From the NCBI RefSeq assembly GCF_001686985.1, contig NZ_CP015318.1, forward strand, positions 2,354,001-2,418,000: a DNA stretch of 64,000 nucleotides, given 5' to 3'. The position numbers and the translations under genes are program-made. The notes below the pieces were generated by a model, which did no database searches, was not told the origin of the DNA, and was given only the letters and a program-made list of their open reading frames with translations. Each line of letters starts with the position of its first letter. The first letter of the stretch is position 1. The stretch is from Mesorhizobium amorphae CCNWGS0123 (GTDB taxonomy: Bacteria; Pseudomonadota; Alphaproteobacteria; Rhizobiales; Rhizobiaceae). This document shows, in pieces, positions 1 to 9,152 of the stretch.

Positions 1-770
1 CCGTAGACGTCGAACGAGAAGTACTTGTCGTTGATTTCCTTGTACTTTCCATTGGCACGCAGCGCATCGATGGCGGCGTTGAGCTTGTCGGTCAGCTCCT
101 TGTTGCCCTTTTGCAGTGCGATGCCGACGCCGGGCCCGTGAATGGCCGGATCGGCCGTCAGCGTGTCAAGCAGCTTGCAGCAGGCGCCGTCGGGCTTCTT
201 CAGCCATTCCGTCAGGATGATCGAGCCATCCATCATCGCGTCGAGCCGGCCATTGGCCATGTCGGTGCGGGCATCATCGCCGGTCGGATAGGCTTTTATG
301 GTCGATCCGCTGTATTTCTGCTCGGCGAAGTTCTGATGGATGGTCGTGCTCTGCACGCCCATCGCCTTGCCTTTCAGATCGTCCGGCGAGGTGCCTGCGA
401 TGGTCGACTCCTTCGGCACGGCGATGGCCGGCGGCGTCTGGTAATATTTGCGGGTGAAGTCGACCTTTTCAGCCCGCTCCGGCGTGATGGTTATGTTGAT
501 GATGGCATCGAACTTGCCGGCCTGCAGCGCGGGAATGGAGCCGTCGAAATCCTGCACGACGAACTCGCATTCGGTTTTCATCTCGGCGCACAGCGCCTTG
601 CCGAGATCGATGTCGAAGCCGCCCAGCGTACCGTCGGCATTGGCGTAGTTGAAGGGCGGATAGGCACCCTCGGTGCCGAGCTTGAGTTTCTTGTCCTGGG
701 CGAAAGCCGCGCCCGAGGCGAGGCAGAAGGCAACTGAAGCGGCAAGCACGAAACGACCGAAAAGACGCAT
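1..770 (-). CDS. Amino-acid ABC transporter periplasmic binding protein (3' end cut by window edge)
   Basis: The gene starts at the ATG at 770 and runs off the left edge after about 256 codons, so only the last few residues are missing. It begins with a clear Sec signal peptide (MRLFGRF followed by a hydrophobic stretch ending ASGAAFA). Next comes the hallmark start of family 3 solute-binding proteins, LKLGTEGAYPPFNY, and then GFDIDLGKALC. Later features are DGSIPALQAGKFDAI and the typical C-terminal YKEINDKYFSFDVYG. Members of this family bind lysine/arginine/ornithine, histidine or related polar amino acids in the periplasm and deliver them to an inner-membrane permease. The partner permease and ATPase genes would lie to the left, outside the window. 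It is divergent from the SWIM gene, with about 205 bp between them. The exact ligand cannot be told. Confidence 0.88.
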   Translation of the reverse strand, partial: MRLFGRFVLAASVAFCLASGAAFAQDKKLKLGTEGAYPPFNYANADGTLGGFDIDLGKALCAEMKTECEFVVQDFDGSIPALQAGKFDAIINITITPERAEKVDFTRKYYQTPPAIAVPKESTIAGTSPDDLKGKAMGVQSTTIHQNFAEQKYSGSTIKAYPTGDDARTDMANGRLDAMMDGSIILTEWLKKPDGACCKLLDTLTADPAIHGPGVGIALQKGNKELTDKLNAAIDALRANGKYKEINDKYFSFDVY

Positions 771-975
771 GGTCCAGATCTCCGTTGACCAGCGAAGTCT
801 ACGGTCTTTCAGGCCCGCGGCGGAGACGGAAACGACATATCATGCGCCGATCACGGCGCGATGTCGGCTCTTCAAAACACGCAGCTCGGCCCGCAAGTCC
901 GACCTACAAGAATTCTTCACAAACGGCTACCTATACTGGCGACGACGTTTGGTTCGGGGTCACGAGGGGGGCGGC

Positions 976-2373
976 TTGGAATTCGACTTGAAAACCATAG
1001 AGGCGCTGGCTCCCGACCAGGCGTCGCTCAGTGCCGCCTCCAAGCTGACCAAGCGATCGAACTGGCCGCGCCTCGAGAAGAATGAGCAGCAGGCCCTGAT
1101 CTGGGGCGAATGCCAAGGCTCCGGCTCCAACCCTTATCGCGTGGTGGTCGATACCGGCGATCACGGCTACAAATGCACCTGCCCATCGCGAAAATTTCCC
1201 TGCAAGCACACGCTGGCCCTGATGTGGATCGCCGCCACGGCACCAGCCAGCTTTGCTCCCATTGAAGCGACGCCGGAATGGGTGAATGACTGGCTTGGCC
1301 GGCGCCGCAAGACCACGTCGCAGCCTGCGGGACCCGCACCCGGCGCGGCAGCCAAGAGCATCGACGACGCTCTGCAGCCGGATGAGGCTGCCGTCGTCGA
1401 AGACGCCGCGGCCGTAGAACGCCGCGAGGTGGCGCAGCGCAAGCGGGCGCAAGAGACACGGTCCGCGGTGTCGGCGGCGCTCGATGAACTCGACCAGTGG
1501 ATCGCCGACCAGTTGCGGCTTGGTCTGTCCGGATTTGTCGACGCCAGCAGCGAGCGCTGCCGCCGCATTGCCGCGCGGCTGGTTGACCTCAAGGCAACCG
1601 CGCTTGCCGGGCGCATCGACGAGATACCGTCGCGGCTGATGGCGCTGCGCAGCGAGGAGAGACCGGACGCGGCGATCCGCGAGCTCGGCAAGCTGGTGCT
1701 GCTGGCCAAGGCCTGGCGATCGGAGCCTGACGACCCTGAACTGAAGCGGCTCGTATCGACGTCCGAAACCCGTGAACAGATTCTGGCCAACCCGGACGCA
1801 AGGCAGGTGGAAAGCCACTGGGAGGTACTCGGCGAGAAGATCGAAACCCGCCGCGACGGCTTGGTCAGCCATTCGACCTGGTTGCTCGATCTGAACAGCG
1901 TGACGCCGAAATTTGCCCTGCTGCTCGACTATTTTCCCGCATCGGCGGGACGCAGATCGAATGCCTTCGCGCCGGGCGACCGCTTCAACGCCCGGCTGGT
2001 GTTCTATCCATCGCGCGCACCGCTGCGCGCGCTGGTGGCGGAGCGCATTGGTGACGTCACTTCCGGGGCGGCGTGGCCTGATTTCGGCGCGTTGAAAGAC
2101 CCGCTCGCGGCGCGCGCTTCCCAGCAGGATGGTGCGCCATGGCTTACCGACAATCCTCTCATCCTGCCTCCCGGCGCGATCTCGCTCGACGACCGCGGCA
2201 CCGCCTGGTGGCAGGCCGCCGATGATCCGCATGGGATCGCCTTGCCGATCGCCGGTGCTGTCGACCAAACCTTGCTCGGCATCGACCTTGGCGCTGCCGC
2301 GGCTCTGTGGAATGGCGCCAGGCTTGACCTTCTGGCGGCGCAGAGCAGGTTCGGGAGGCTCGATCTATCGTGA
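976..2373 (+). CDS. SWIM zinc-finger protein, first gene of a MoxR/vWA cassette
   Basis: The protein has 465 residues if it starts at the TTG at 976, which has a good ribosome site (GAGGGGGG) just upstream. The reading frame is open further upstream but codes for nothing recognisable. A SWIM zinc-binding motif is plain near the N-terminus: C67-x-C69-x6-C76-x-H78, within YKCTCPSRKFPCKH. SWIM domains bind DNA or protein. A charged, alanine-rich linker follows and then a long C-terminal region that I do not recognise beyond its occurrence with this gene set. The stop overlaps the GTG start of the next gene by four bases, so the two are translationally coupled. SWIM proteins next to DUF5691, MoxR, DUF5682 and vWA genes are a recurring arrangement in bacteria as I recall it; the cellular role is not known. 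Confidence 0.8.
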   Translation: MEFDLKTIEALAPDQASLSAASKLTKRSNWPRLEKNEQQALIWGECQGSGSNPYRVVVDTGDHGYKCTCPSRKFPCKHTLALMWIAATAPASFAPIEATPEWVNDWLGRRRKTTSQPAGPAPGAAAKSIDDALQPDEAAVVEDAAAVERREVAQRKRAQETRSAVSAALDELDQWIADQLRLGLSGFVDASSERCRRIAARLVDLKATALAGRIDEIPSRLMALRSEERPDAAIRELGKLVLLAKAWRSEPDDPELKRLVSTSETREQILANPDARQVESHWEVLGEKIETRRDGLVSHSTWLLDLNSVTPKFALLLDYFPASAGRRSNAFAPGDRFNARLVFYPSRAPLRALVAERIGDVTSGAAWPDFGALKDPLAARASQQDGAPWLTDNPLILPPGAISLDDRGTAWWQAADDPHGIALPIAGAVDQTLLGIDLGAAAALWNGARLDLLAAQSRFGRLDLS

Positions 2374-3815
2374 ACGAACTCGAGCAGACAGGCCTGGCGG
2401 CAATGCGCGACTGCTGGATCACCGGCGGACCGACATTCGACCTCGCTCCAGCCGCGTGGAAGGAGATCGCCGGCACCGCTGGCCCCGACGAACGCGAGCG
2501 CCGGCTGCTGGCGATCGCGGCACAGGCGCTCGACATCGGCTTGCGGCCTGCGGCACCGAAGGTTCTGAAGCGTCGTCCGGCGCTGCCGGCACTTGCCCTG
2601 CCCATGCTGCCGGAGCGGTTGCGACCGCTGTTGAGGGCCGCGTTGAAACAGGCCGCTGACGCAAGGCGCAAGGTGCGTGTGGTGACGCTGGTCGCCAGCC
2701 GGGGCTTCGTGCTCCATCCGATGGACTGGATGCCTGCCGTGTCGGACCAGAACAGCCCGGACGTCTATGCCCCGTGGATCGACTGGCAGGCCGGTGTCGA
2801 AGGGCAGGCGCATGCCCCGCGCGAGAACCTGACGGCGGAAAACTGGGACGACTTCTATCCCGCGGCGCGCCGCATCGCGCTGGCCGACATGCGCCGCATC
2901 GAACCGGCCGCGGCACGGATGCTCATCGAGACCAAGGGATCGAGTGAGCCGGCGGAGGTCAGGCTCGCGCTCATCGAGCTCATGCGCTTCGGTCTCGCCC
3001 TCGAGGATGCGCCCTTCCTGAAAGGCCTTTCTACCGACCGTTCCGGCAAGGTGCGCGAACTGGCTGGTCGGCTGCTGGCAAGGTTGGGTGAGCACGGTCA
3101 GCATGGCGACGGTGGCGCGGATGACCCCATTGCCGAACTCGCCGCCTTCATCGCAGAAGGCAAATCCGGCTTCATCCGCCGCCGCACCACCTACACGCCG
3201 GCAAAACTCAAATCCCCGGCGCAGGAACAGCGTCGCGCCCAATTGTTCGAGACCTGCAACCTGGTCGACCTCGCCGCACGGTTCGGTGCCACCGAACCCG
3301 AATTCATCGGCGCCTGGCAGTTCGGCGCCGACAACAATGCCGACATCCTGATCGCACGAATGGTTGCCGCCTCGGGCAGCGACGCCGCGGTGACGCATAT
3401 GGCGGATACGCTTGTCGCCGATGGTGGCAAACCGGCGCTGTTCGTCCTCCACCTCATGCCGCGTCTGGACAGCCACAGAAAGCGTGTCCTCGTCAGGCTG
3501 ATCCTGAAGGACTGGAAATATCCTGGTGCGCTCAACCTTGCCGAAGGCATCGAAGCAAGCTGGCTGGAATGGGATGACCTGACAAACGGGCAAGTGCTTC
3601 CGGCACTGCGTTCGGTCATCGGCGCAACCGACGACGCCATGCGCCGCGGCCTCGACGATATCCTCGAAACGATGGGCTTCCTCACCACCACCGCCGCGGC
3701 GGCAAGGCTGATCGACGAGGTCGTCGCAGCCGGCATGCCGCCCGCGGCTCCTTCACTCGCTCTCCTGCGTCTCAACGCAGCGCTGGCCGAACATCCGTCT
3801 GCAACCGACACATGA
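2370..3815 (+). CDS. DUF5691-type protein of the MoxR/vWA cassette
   Basis: This 481-residue cytoplasmic protein has no signal peptide or membrane segment. It starts at a GTG inside the stop region of the SWIM gene (four-base overlap). Its composition, with many Leu/Ala/Arg helices such as RLALIELMRFGLALEDAPFL and VRELAGRLLARLG, suggests a helical-repeat scaffold. I assign it to DUF5691 from its position and general sequence character, not from a profile search. Proteins of this type sit between the SWIM gene and the MoxR ATPase in comparable clusters, so it is probably an adaptor or substrate-binding partner of the ATPase. No catalytic motif is visible. The next gene starts 19 bases after its stop. 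Confidence 0.6.
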   Translation: MNELEQTGLAAMRDCWITGGPTFDLAPAAWKEIAGTAGPDERERRLLAIAAQALDIGLRPAAPKVLKRRPALPALALPMLPERLRPLLRAALKQAADARRKVRVVTLVASRGFVLHPMDWMPAVSDQNSPDVYAPWIDWQAGVEGQAHAPRENLTAENWDDFYPAARRIALADMRRIEPAAARMLIETKGSSEPAEVRLALIELMRFGLALEDAPFLKGLSTDRSGKVRELAGRLLARLGEHGQHGDGGADDPIAELAAFIAEGKSGFIRRRTTYTPAKLKSPAQEQRRAQLFETCNLVDLAARFGATEPEFIGAWQFGADNNADILIARMVAASGSDAAVTHMADTLVADGGKPALFVLHLMPRLDSHRKRVLVRLILKDWKYPGALNLAEGIEASWLEWDDLTNGQVLPALRSVIGATDDAMRRGLDDILETMGFLTTTAAAARLIDEVVAAGMPPAAPSLALLRLNAALAEHPSATDT

Positions 3816-3834
3816 TCAATCCGGAGAAGAAACC

Positions 3835-4914
3835 ATGAACGCAGCCATCCGTCTCCCGGTCGAGCAGGCCTATGCCAGTGAACTGCAAGCGCTGGCGCGC
3901 GGCGACGACAAGCAAAAGCCCGCCGGCTGGAGCCTCTCGCCAAAGGCCGTCCTGACCTATCTGCTGGGCGGCAAGGCCAGCGACGGCACCGTGATCACGC
4001 CGAAATATGTCGGTCGCCGTCGTTTGATGGAAACCGCCGTGGCGACTTTGGCCACCGACCGTGCGCTACTTTTGCTCGGCGTTCCGGGCACCGCCAAATC
4101 CTGGGTCTCGGAACATCTCGCCGCAGCCATCATGGGCGACTCGACGCTGATCGTGCAGTGCACGGCCGGAACCGACGAGAACCAGATCCGCTATGGCTGG
4201 AACTATGCCCAGCTTCTGGCGAAAGGCCCGAGCCAGGAAGCGCTGGTGCCGACGCCGCTCTTTCGCGCCATGCAGGACGGCAAGCTGTGCCGGCTCGAGG
4301 AACTGACGCGCATGGGCTCCGACGTACAGGACACGCTGATCACCGTGCTGTCCGAAAAGATGATGCCGATCCCGGAGCTGAACACCTCGATCTATGCCCA
4401 GCGCGGCTTCAACATCATCGCCACGGCAAACAACCGCGACAAGGGCGTCAACGAGCTGTCCTCGGCGCTCAAGCGGCGCTTCAATGTCGTGGTGCTGCCG
4501 CTGCCCGAAGACATGGCGGAGGAAGTCTCGATCGTCTCCAAGCGCGTCGGTGAGATGGCTGGCGGCCTCGACCTGCCGGTGCCGAAGAATGTCGCCGAAG
4601 AGATCGCCCGCGTGCTGACCATCTTCCGCGAATTGCGCTCAGGCTCGACCGCCGACGGCAAGGTGACACTGAAGACACCGTCGGGCTCGCTGTCGACGGC
4701 AGAGGCCATCGCCACCATGGTTGGCGGCCTCAGCCAGGCGGCCTGGTTCGACGGCGGCAAGCTCGGCGCCGAAGGCCTCGCCGCCAGCCTCGTCGGTGCG
4801 ATCGTCAAGGATCCGGTGCAGGACAAGGTGGTGCTGGAAGAATATCTGGAAACGGTGCTCAAGAAGCGGCCCGACTATTCCGGCTACTATGCGGCGCTGA
4901 ACGCGGCGATCTGA
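3835..4914 (+). CDS. MoxR-type AAA+ ATPase
   Basis: This is a 359-residue AAA+ ATPase. Walker A is GVPGTAKS at residues 82-89. The Walker B region reads KLCRLEELTR (150-159), where MoxR proteins normally have a DE pair followed by N/R. Here it is E155-E156, so the magnesium-coordinating aspartate appears to be replaced. Sensor 1 is FNIIATANNRD (192-202) and the arginine-finger region is SSALKRRFN (209-217). MoxR ATPases act as chaperones that remodel or activate proteins and typically work with vWA-domain partners; one is encoded three genes downstream. The start is set by the ATG at 3835 preceded by GGAGAAG. The DUF5682 gene begins six bases after its stop, so the genes form one operon. Confidence 0.85.
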   Translation: MNAAIRLPVEQAYASELQALARGDDKQKPAGWSLSPKAVLTYLLGGKASDGTVITPKYVGRRRLMETAVATLATDRALLLLGVPGTAKSWVSEHLAAAIMGDSTLIVQCTAGTDENQIRYGWNYAQLLAKGPSQEALVPTPLFRAMQDGKLCRLEELTRMGSDVQDTLITVLSEKMMPIPELNTSIYAQRGFNIIATANNRDKGVNELSSALKRRFNVVVLPLPEDMAEEVSIVSKRVGEMAGGLDLPVPKNVAEEIARVLTIFRELRSGSTADGKVTLKTPSGSLSTAEAIATMVGGLSQAAWFDGGKLGAEGLAASLVGAIVKDPVQDKVVLEEYLETVLKKRPDYSGYYAALNAAI

Positions 4915-4919
4915 CACCG

Positions 4920-7169
4920 ATGAAGTACAGCGACATCGCCTATTTCGGCATACGCCATCACGGGCCCGGCTCCGCCGAAAGCCTTGTGCAAGCGCTGCAG
5001 GAATTGCGGCCGGTCGCCGTCCTGATCGAAGGGCCGAGCGACGCTTCGGCGTTGTTGCCGTTGCTGGCCCGCCCGGAAATGCAGCCGCCGGTGGCATTGC
5101 TCTGCTACCCGGAGGACGACCCGGCCTCGACCAGCTTCTGGCCGTTCGCCGAATTCTCTCCCGAATATCAGGCGGTCCTCTGGGCGGTCGGCAACAAGGC
5201 GGCGTTGCGCTTCATCGATCTGCCGTCGTCGGCGCGGTCGCCCGCCGAGGCGATCGATGCCGCGGAAAACACCGACACTGCCGAAGCCAGCGACGCCGGC
5301 AATGACGAGGACCCGCATCGCCGTGATCCGGTCGGCACGCTGGCGCATGCCGCCGGCTACGAGGATGGCGAAAGCTGGTGGTCGGATATCGTCGAACAGA
5401 ACCCGGAGCCGGGCCCGATTTTCGCGGCCATCGCCGACGCCATGACGACATTGCGCGAAGGTGAAGGGTCGATCGCAAAGTTCGAAGCCAGGCGCGAAGC
5501 GCATATGCGGCTCGAAATCGCCGCGGCGCGAAAGGAGTTCGAGGGGCCGATAGCGGTGGTCTGCGGCGCATGGCACGTGCCGGCGCTGCAGGCAGCGCAC
5601 GCCCAGAAAGCCGATCAGGCGCTGCTCAAGGGCATTGCCCGGCGCAAGAGCACGATGACATGGGCGCCGTGGACGGGGCCGCGCCTGGCGTCGGGCCTCG
5701 GCTATGGTGCGGGCGTCGTGGCGCCAGGCTGGTGCAAGCATCTTTGGCGCACGCGCGGCCGGCATGACGGGGCAACCCTGTGGCTGGCGATGATTGCGGC
5801 GGTGCTGCGCGAGAAGGGGCATCTGATCTCGACCGCATCCCTGATCGAGGCGGAGCGGCTCGCCCGTACGCTCGCCGCCATTCGCGAGCGGCCGAAGTCC
5901 GGCTTCGAGGAATTGCGTGACGCTTCCGTCGCCGCTTTGTTCAACGGCGAAGCGCTGCTATGGGCGCTGGTCGAGGCCGAGCTGCTTCTGGGTGCGGACG
6001 TCGGTGAAATCCCACCCGACACCCCGCTGGCGCCCTTGATCGAGGATCTGCAGCGCAACCAGAAGGCGGCGCGGCTGAAGCCCGAGGCGCTGGAGCGCGA
6101 ACTGTCGGTCGATCTGCGCAGCGAAAGCGGGCTTTTCCGTTCGACATTGCTGCACCGCTTGAGCGTACTTGGTGTGCATTGGGGCAAATTGACCGACGCC
6201 GGGCGCAGCCGCGGCACCTTCCGCGAACGCTGGACGCTGGCCTGGGAGCCGGAATATGCCGTTCGGCTGGTCGAGAACCTTGTCTACGGCCCGACCATCG
6301 AAAAGGCCGCCAATGGCCGGCTGATCCAGATGATCGGCGCCGCGGCAACCCTCGACACGCTTGCCGCCCTGGTGCAGAGCGCGATCACGGCCGACCTGTC
6401 GGAAGCCTCGAGCGCCGGTCTTGTTGCGCTGGAGGCACGCGCGGCGCACAGCAGCGAATGCCTGGAAATCCTCGCCTCGGTGCCGCCGCTTGCCGACATC
6501 ATCCGCTATGGTGAGGCGCGCAAGACGGAGACGCACCGCCTGTCCGGCCTCATGGAGCGGCTGATCGTCGAAGCGGCGATCGCGCTGCCCTATGCCGTGC
6601 GCGATCTCGATCAGCAGGCTGCCGCTTCACTGGTCGGCGCCCTGCGCAAGGCCGACGAAGCCATCAGGCTGATCGAACCCGGGGACGATGTGCTGAACGG
6701 ATGGCGCGACGGGCTGGCCGCCGTGCTCGATGGGCCGCGATCGACGGCGCTGCTGGCCGGTTGCGCCGCGCACTTGCTTTACGAGGCCGGCCAACTGTCC
6801 GCAGAAGCCGCTGCCGGACTGCTCGGGCGACGCCTGTCGCCCGGAACGCCGGTCATTGAAGCGGCTGGGTTCTTCGAGGGTTTCTTCAGCACCGCCGGTC
6901 AACGGCTCATCTATGACGAGGGTCTGCGCGGCGCGGTCGATGCGTGGCTGAAATCGCTCGACGAAGAGGCTTTTGTCGCGCATCTGCCATTGCTGCGCCG
7001 CGTCTTTTCCAATCTGGACAGCATGGAGCGCCGGCGGCTGATCGAGGCGGTTCTCGGCCGCGCGGCGCGCCTGCCGGCTGGGCTGACGCCGGCACCGGAT
7101 GGTGGCGAGGCCTGGCGCCGGCACCTGGAACGGCTCGGACCATTGCTCATGGGGGGTGGCAATGGATGA
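4920..7169 (+). CDS. DUF5682-type protein with ChaN/TraB-like N-terminal motifs
   Basis: This is a large soluble protein of 749 residues. The N-terminus carries FGIRHHGPGSAES (residues 9-21) and VLIEGPSDA (34-42). A third motif, VVCGAWHVPAL, lies near residues 210-222, preceded by an Arg/Ala-rich helix. This pattern of G-x-x-H, an acidic E-G-P and a late G-x-W-H-V resembles the EreA/ChaN/TraB superfamily of putative metal-dependent hydrolases, and is my reason for the DUF5682 call. The remaining 500 residues are mainly helical with no motif I recognise. It lies six bases after the MoxR gene, and its stop overlaps the vWA start by eight bases. The catalytic function is inferred from motif spacing only. 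Confidence 0.65.
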   Translation: MKYSDIAYFGIRHHGPGSAESLVQALQELRPVAVLIEGPSDASALLPLLARPEMQPPVALLCYPEDDPASTSFWPFAEFSPEYQAVLWAVGNKAALRFIDLPSSARSPAEAIDAAENTDTAEASDAGNDEDPHRRDPVGTLAHAAGYEDGESWWSDIVEQNPEPGPIFAAIADAMTTLREGEGSIAKFEARREAHMRLEIAAARKEFEGPIAVVCGAWHVPALQAAHAQKADQALLKGIARRKSTMTWAPWTGPRLASGLGYGAGVVAPGWCKHLWRTRGRHDGATLWLAMIAAVLREKGHLISTASLIEAERLARTLAAIRERPKSGFEELRDASVAALFNGEALLWALVEAELLLGADVGEIPPDTPLAPLIEDLQRNQKAARLKPEALERELSVDLRSESGLFRSTLLHRLSVLGVHWGKLTDAGRSRGTFRERWTLAWEPEYAVRLVENLVYGPTIEKAANGRLIQMIGAAATLDTLAALVQSAITADLSEASSAGLVALEARAAHSSECLEILASVPPLADIIRYGEARKTETHRLSGLMERLIVEAAIALPYAVRDLDQQAAASLVGALRKADEAIRLIEPGDDVLNGWRDGLAAVLDGPRSTALLAGCAAHLLYEAGQLSAEAAAGLLGRRLSPGTPVIEAAGFFEGFFSTAGQRLIYDEGLRGAVDAWLKSLDEEAFVAHLPLLRRVFSNLDSMERRRLIEAVLGRAARLPAGLTPAPDGGEAWRRHLERLGPLLMGGGNG

Positions 7170-8403
7170 CGAGGCCGAAATGAACGAGCCTGGTGCACTC
7201 ACGCCGGACGGCGAGAGGGAGCGTCGCTGGCGCCTGGCGATCGGCGCCGCCGACGAAACATCGCCGGCCCTTTCCGAAGACGACAAGCGGCTCTCGGCCG
7301 CACTCGACGCCCTCTATGGCGATGGCGCTGGCGATGCTGCCGCCGATCCGCGCAAGCGGCGCGGCGGGCTCGGCCGGTCGGCACCGCGCGTCGCGCAATG
7401 GATGGGCGACATCCGCTCCTTCTTTCCGGCGCAGGTCGTGCAGATCGTCCAGAAAGACGCTTTCGAACGGCTGAACCTGAAGCAGATGCTGATGGAGCCG
7501 GAATTCCTCAAAGCGATCGAGGCCGACGTCAATCTGGTTGCCGACCTGATTTCGCTTCGCTCGGTGATGCCGTCCAAGACCAAGGACATCGCCCGCACCA
7601 TCATCGCCGACATCGTCGCCAAGCTGATGCAGCGGCTCGAGCAGAAAACCGCTGAAGCGATACGCGGCGCGCTCGACCGGTCGAGACGCACCAACCGCCC
7701 GCGCCAACGCGATATCGACTGGCCGCGCACCATCTCGGCAAACCTTCGCCACTACCAGCCCGAACACAAGACCATCGTGCCGGAAAAGCTGGTTGGCTTC
7801 ATGCGCAAGCAACGCCGGCTGGTCGACCTCGACGAGGTTGTACTGTGTGTCGACCAGTCCGGTTCGATGGCGAGCTCGGTGATCTACGCTTCGATCTTTG
7901 CGGCGGTGATGGCGTCGCTGCCGGTCGTGCGCACCAAGCTTGTCTGCTTCGACACCGCGATTGTCGATCTCACCGAGGACCTCAGCGATCCCGTCGAAGT
8001 GCTGTTCGGCGTGCAGCTTGGCGGCGGTACCGACATCAACCAGGCGGTCGCCTATTGCGCCGAGCGCATCGAGCGGCCGACCAAGTCGCATTTCGTGCTG
8101 ATCACCGACCTCTACGAAGGCGGCAACGGCCAGGAATTGTTGCGCAGGCTGGCAGCGCTGGTCCGGTCCGGCGTCAATGTCGTCGTGCTTCTGGCGCTGA
8201 CCGATCAGGGCCGCCCAGGCTATGACCCGGCTATGGCCGGTTCGGTCGCCGCGCTTGGCATTCCGGTCTTCGCCTGCACGCCGGACCTGTTTCCGGACAT
8301 GATGGCGGCGGCCCTGCGCCGGGAGGATATCGGCGCCTGGGCGGCGGGGGCCGATATCAAGGTCGTTCGCGCCGAGACCGAAGCACCGACAGCAGGCGAA
8401 TAG
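7162..8403 (+). CDS. von Willebrand factor A domain protein, MoxR partner
   Basis: This 413-residue protein starts at the ATG at 7162, behind GGGGGGTGG and overlapping the previous stop. An intact MIDAS metal-binding site is visible: D231-x-S233-G-S235 in CVDQSGSMASS, T290 in GGGTDINQ, and D316 in LITDLYEGG. Residues 1-220 form a helical N-terminal region containing RSFFPAQVVQIVQKDAFERL. vWA proteins of this kind dock on MoxR-type ATPases and connect them to a client. It is the last gene of the cassette. The next gene is convergent and its stop lies 24 bases away. The protein has no signal peptide or transmembrane helix, so the complex is probably cytoplasmic. Confidence 0.85.
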   Translation: MDDEAEMNEPGALTPDGERERRWRLAIGAADETSPALSEDDKRLSAALDALYGDGAGDAAADPRKRRGGLGRSAPRVAQWMGDIRSFFPAQVVQIVQKDAFERLNLKQMLMEPEFLKAIEADVNLVADLISLRSVMPSKTKDIARTIIADIVAKLMQRLEQKTAEAIRGALDRSRRTNRPRQRDIDWPRTISANLRHYQPEHKTIVPEKLVGFMRKQRRLVDLDEVVLCVDQSGSMASSVIYASIFAAVMASLPVVRTKLVCFDTAIVDLTEDLSDPVEVLFGVQLGGGTDINQAVAYCAERIERPTKSHFVLITDLYEGGNGQELLRRLAALVRSGVNVVVLLALTDQGRPGYDPAMAGSVAALGIPVFACTPDLFPDMMAAALRREDIGAWAAGADIKVVRAETEAPTAGE

Positions 8404-8426
8404 AGTTCATTGGCCGTCGGTCGCGG

Positions 8427-9152
8427 TCAGGCGGTTTTCTCGCCGACCAGTTCAAAGCGTTCGACCTCGCAGTGCTGGCCGACCATCGCCAGCACGTCCG
8501 TCGAGGGTTCGATCGCATCGGGCTGTTTCCATTCGAGGCTGAAGGAAAACAAAAAGCGCTCGCGGCCGGCGTCATGCTCCATGCCGACAAAGCGCGCCTC
8601 ATAGCCGAGCGGCCGCACCATATCCTGGACATCGGGCGGCAACCCTTTCGCCCAGGACACCGACAGGATCGCATGATGGTCGCGCGGGATCCGGAGATCG
8701 ACCCATCTCAAGGCCTGGAGCGTCACCAGGGTGAGCAGCGTCGCAATCCCCGCCAGGCCGAACTGGCCACCGCCAAACGCCAGTCCGATCATCGTCATGA
8801 TCCACATCGTCGCGGCGGTGGTGACGCCGGTCACGAGGTCGCCGCGCCGAAGGATGGCGCCGCCGCCGATGAAGCCGACGCCGGTCAGCACTCCGAGCGG
8901 AAATCGCAGCACATCCATGCGGCCGAAGGAATCCGTTTCCTTGCCCGCGATGTCGAGCAGGATGTTGGCCTGGATCATGGCGATGGCAGCCGCAAGGCCG
9001 ACAAGGATGGTCGTTCGAAGCCCGGCGGTGCGGCCTCGCGACTCCCTGTTCAAGCCGATGAGGGTGCCTGCCAGCAGCGTCAGCAGAAGCCGCGCGGCGA
9101 GGTCGGGCCAGGTTGGATGAAGCGGCATCTCGCAGCAAAACGGCTCGAACAT
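8427..9152 (-). CDS. MgtC/SapB family inner-membrane protein
   Basis: This 241-residue protein starts at the ATG at 9152 behind AAGGTGG; an in-frame extension upstream is Arg/Gly rich and unlikely to be real. The N-terminal 140 residues hold four to five hydrophobic segments and the family signatures LLAGTLIGLNRESRGRTAGLRT, VGFIGGGAIL and GVTTAATMW. The C-terminal 90 residues form a soluble ACT-like tail. MgtC proteins are linked to growth at low magnesium and to virulence in several bacteria by affecting membrane ATP synthase or cation balance; here the role is unproven. It is transcribed toward the MoxR/vWA cassette and divergently from the erythritol locus regulator. I see no magnesium riboswitch in the 190 bp upstream. 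Confidence 0.85.
   Translation of the reverse strand: MFEPFCCEMPLHPTWPDLAARLLLTLLAGTLIGLNRESRGRTAGLRTTILVGLAAAIAMIQANILLDIAGKETDSFGRMDVLRFPLGVLTGVGFIGGGAILRRGDLVTGVTTAATMWIMTMIGLAFGGGQFGLAGIATLLTLVTLQALRWVDLRIPRDHHAILSVSWAKGLPPDVQDMVRPLGYEARFVGMEHDAGRERFLFSFSLEWKQPDAIEPSTDVLAMVGQHCEVERFELVGEKTA

Noticed and set aside
673..975. A 101-codon N-terminal extension of the SWIM protein
   Set aside because: It would overlap the divergent binding-protein gene by about 100 bases, and its residues look random; the TTG at 976 has a much better ribosome site.
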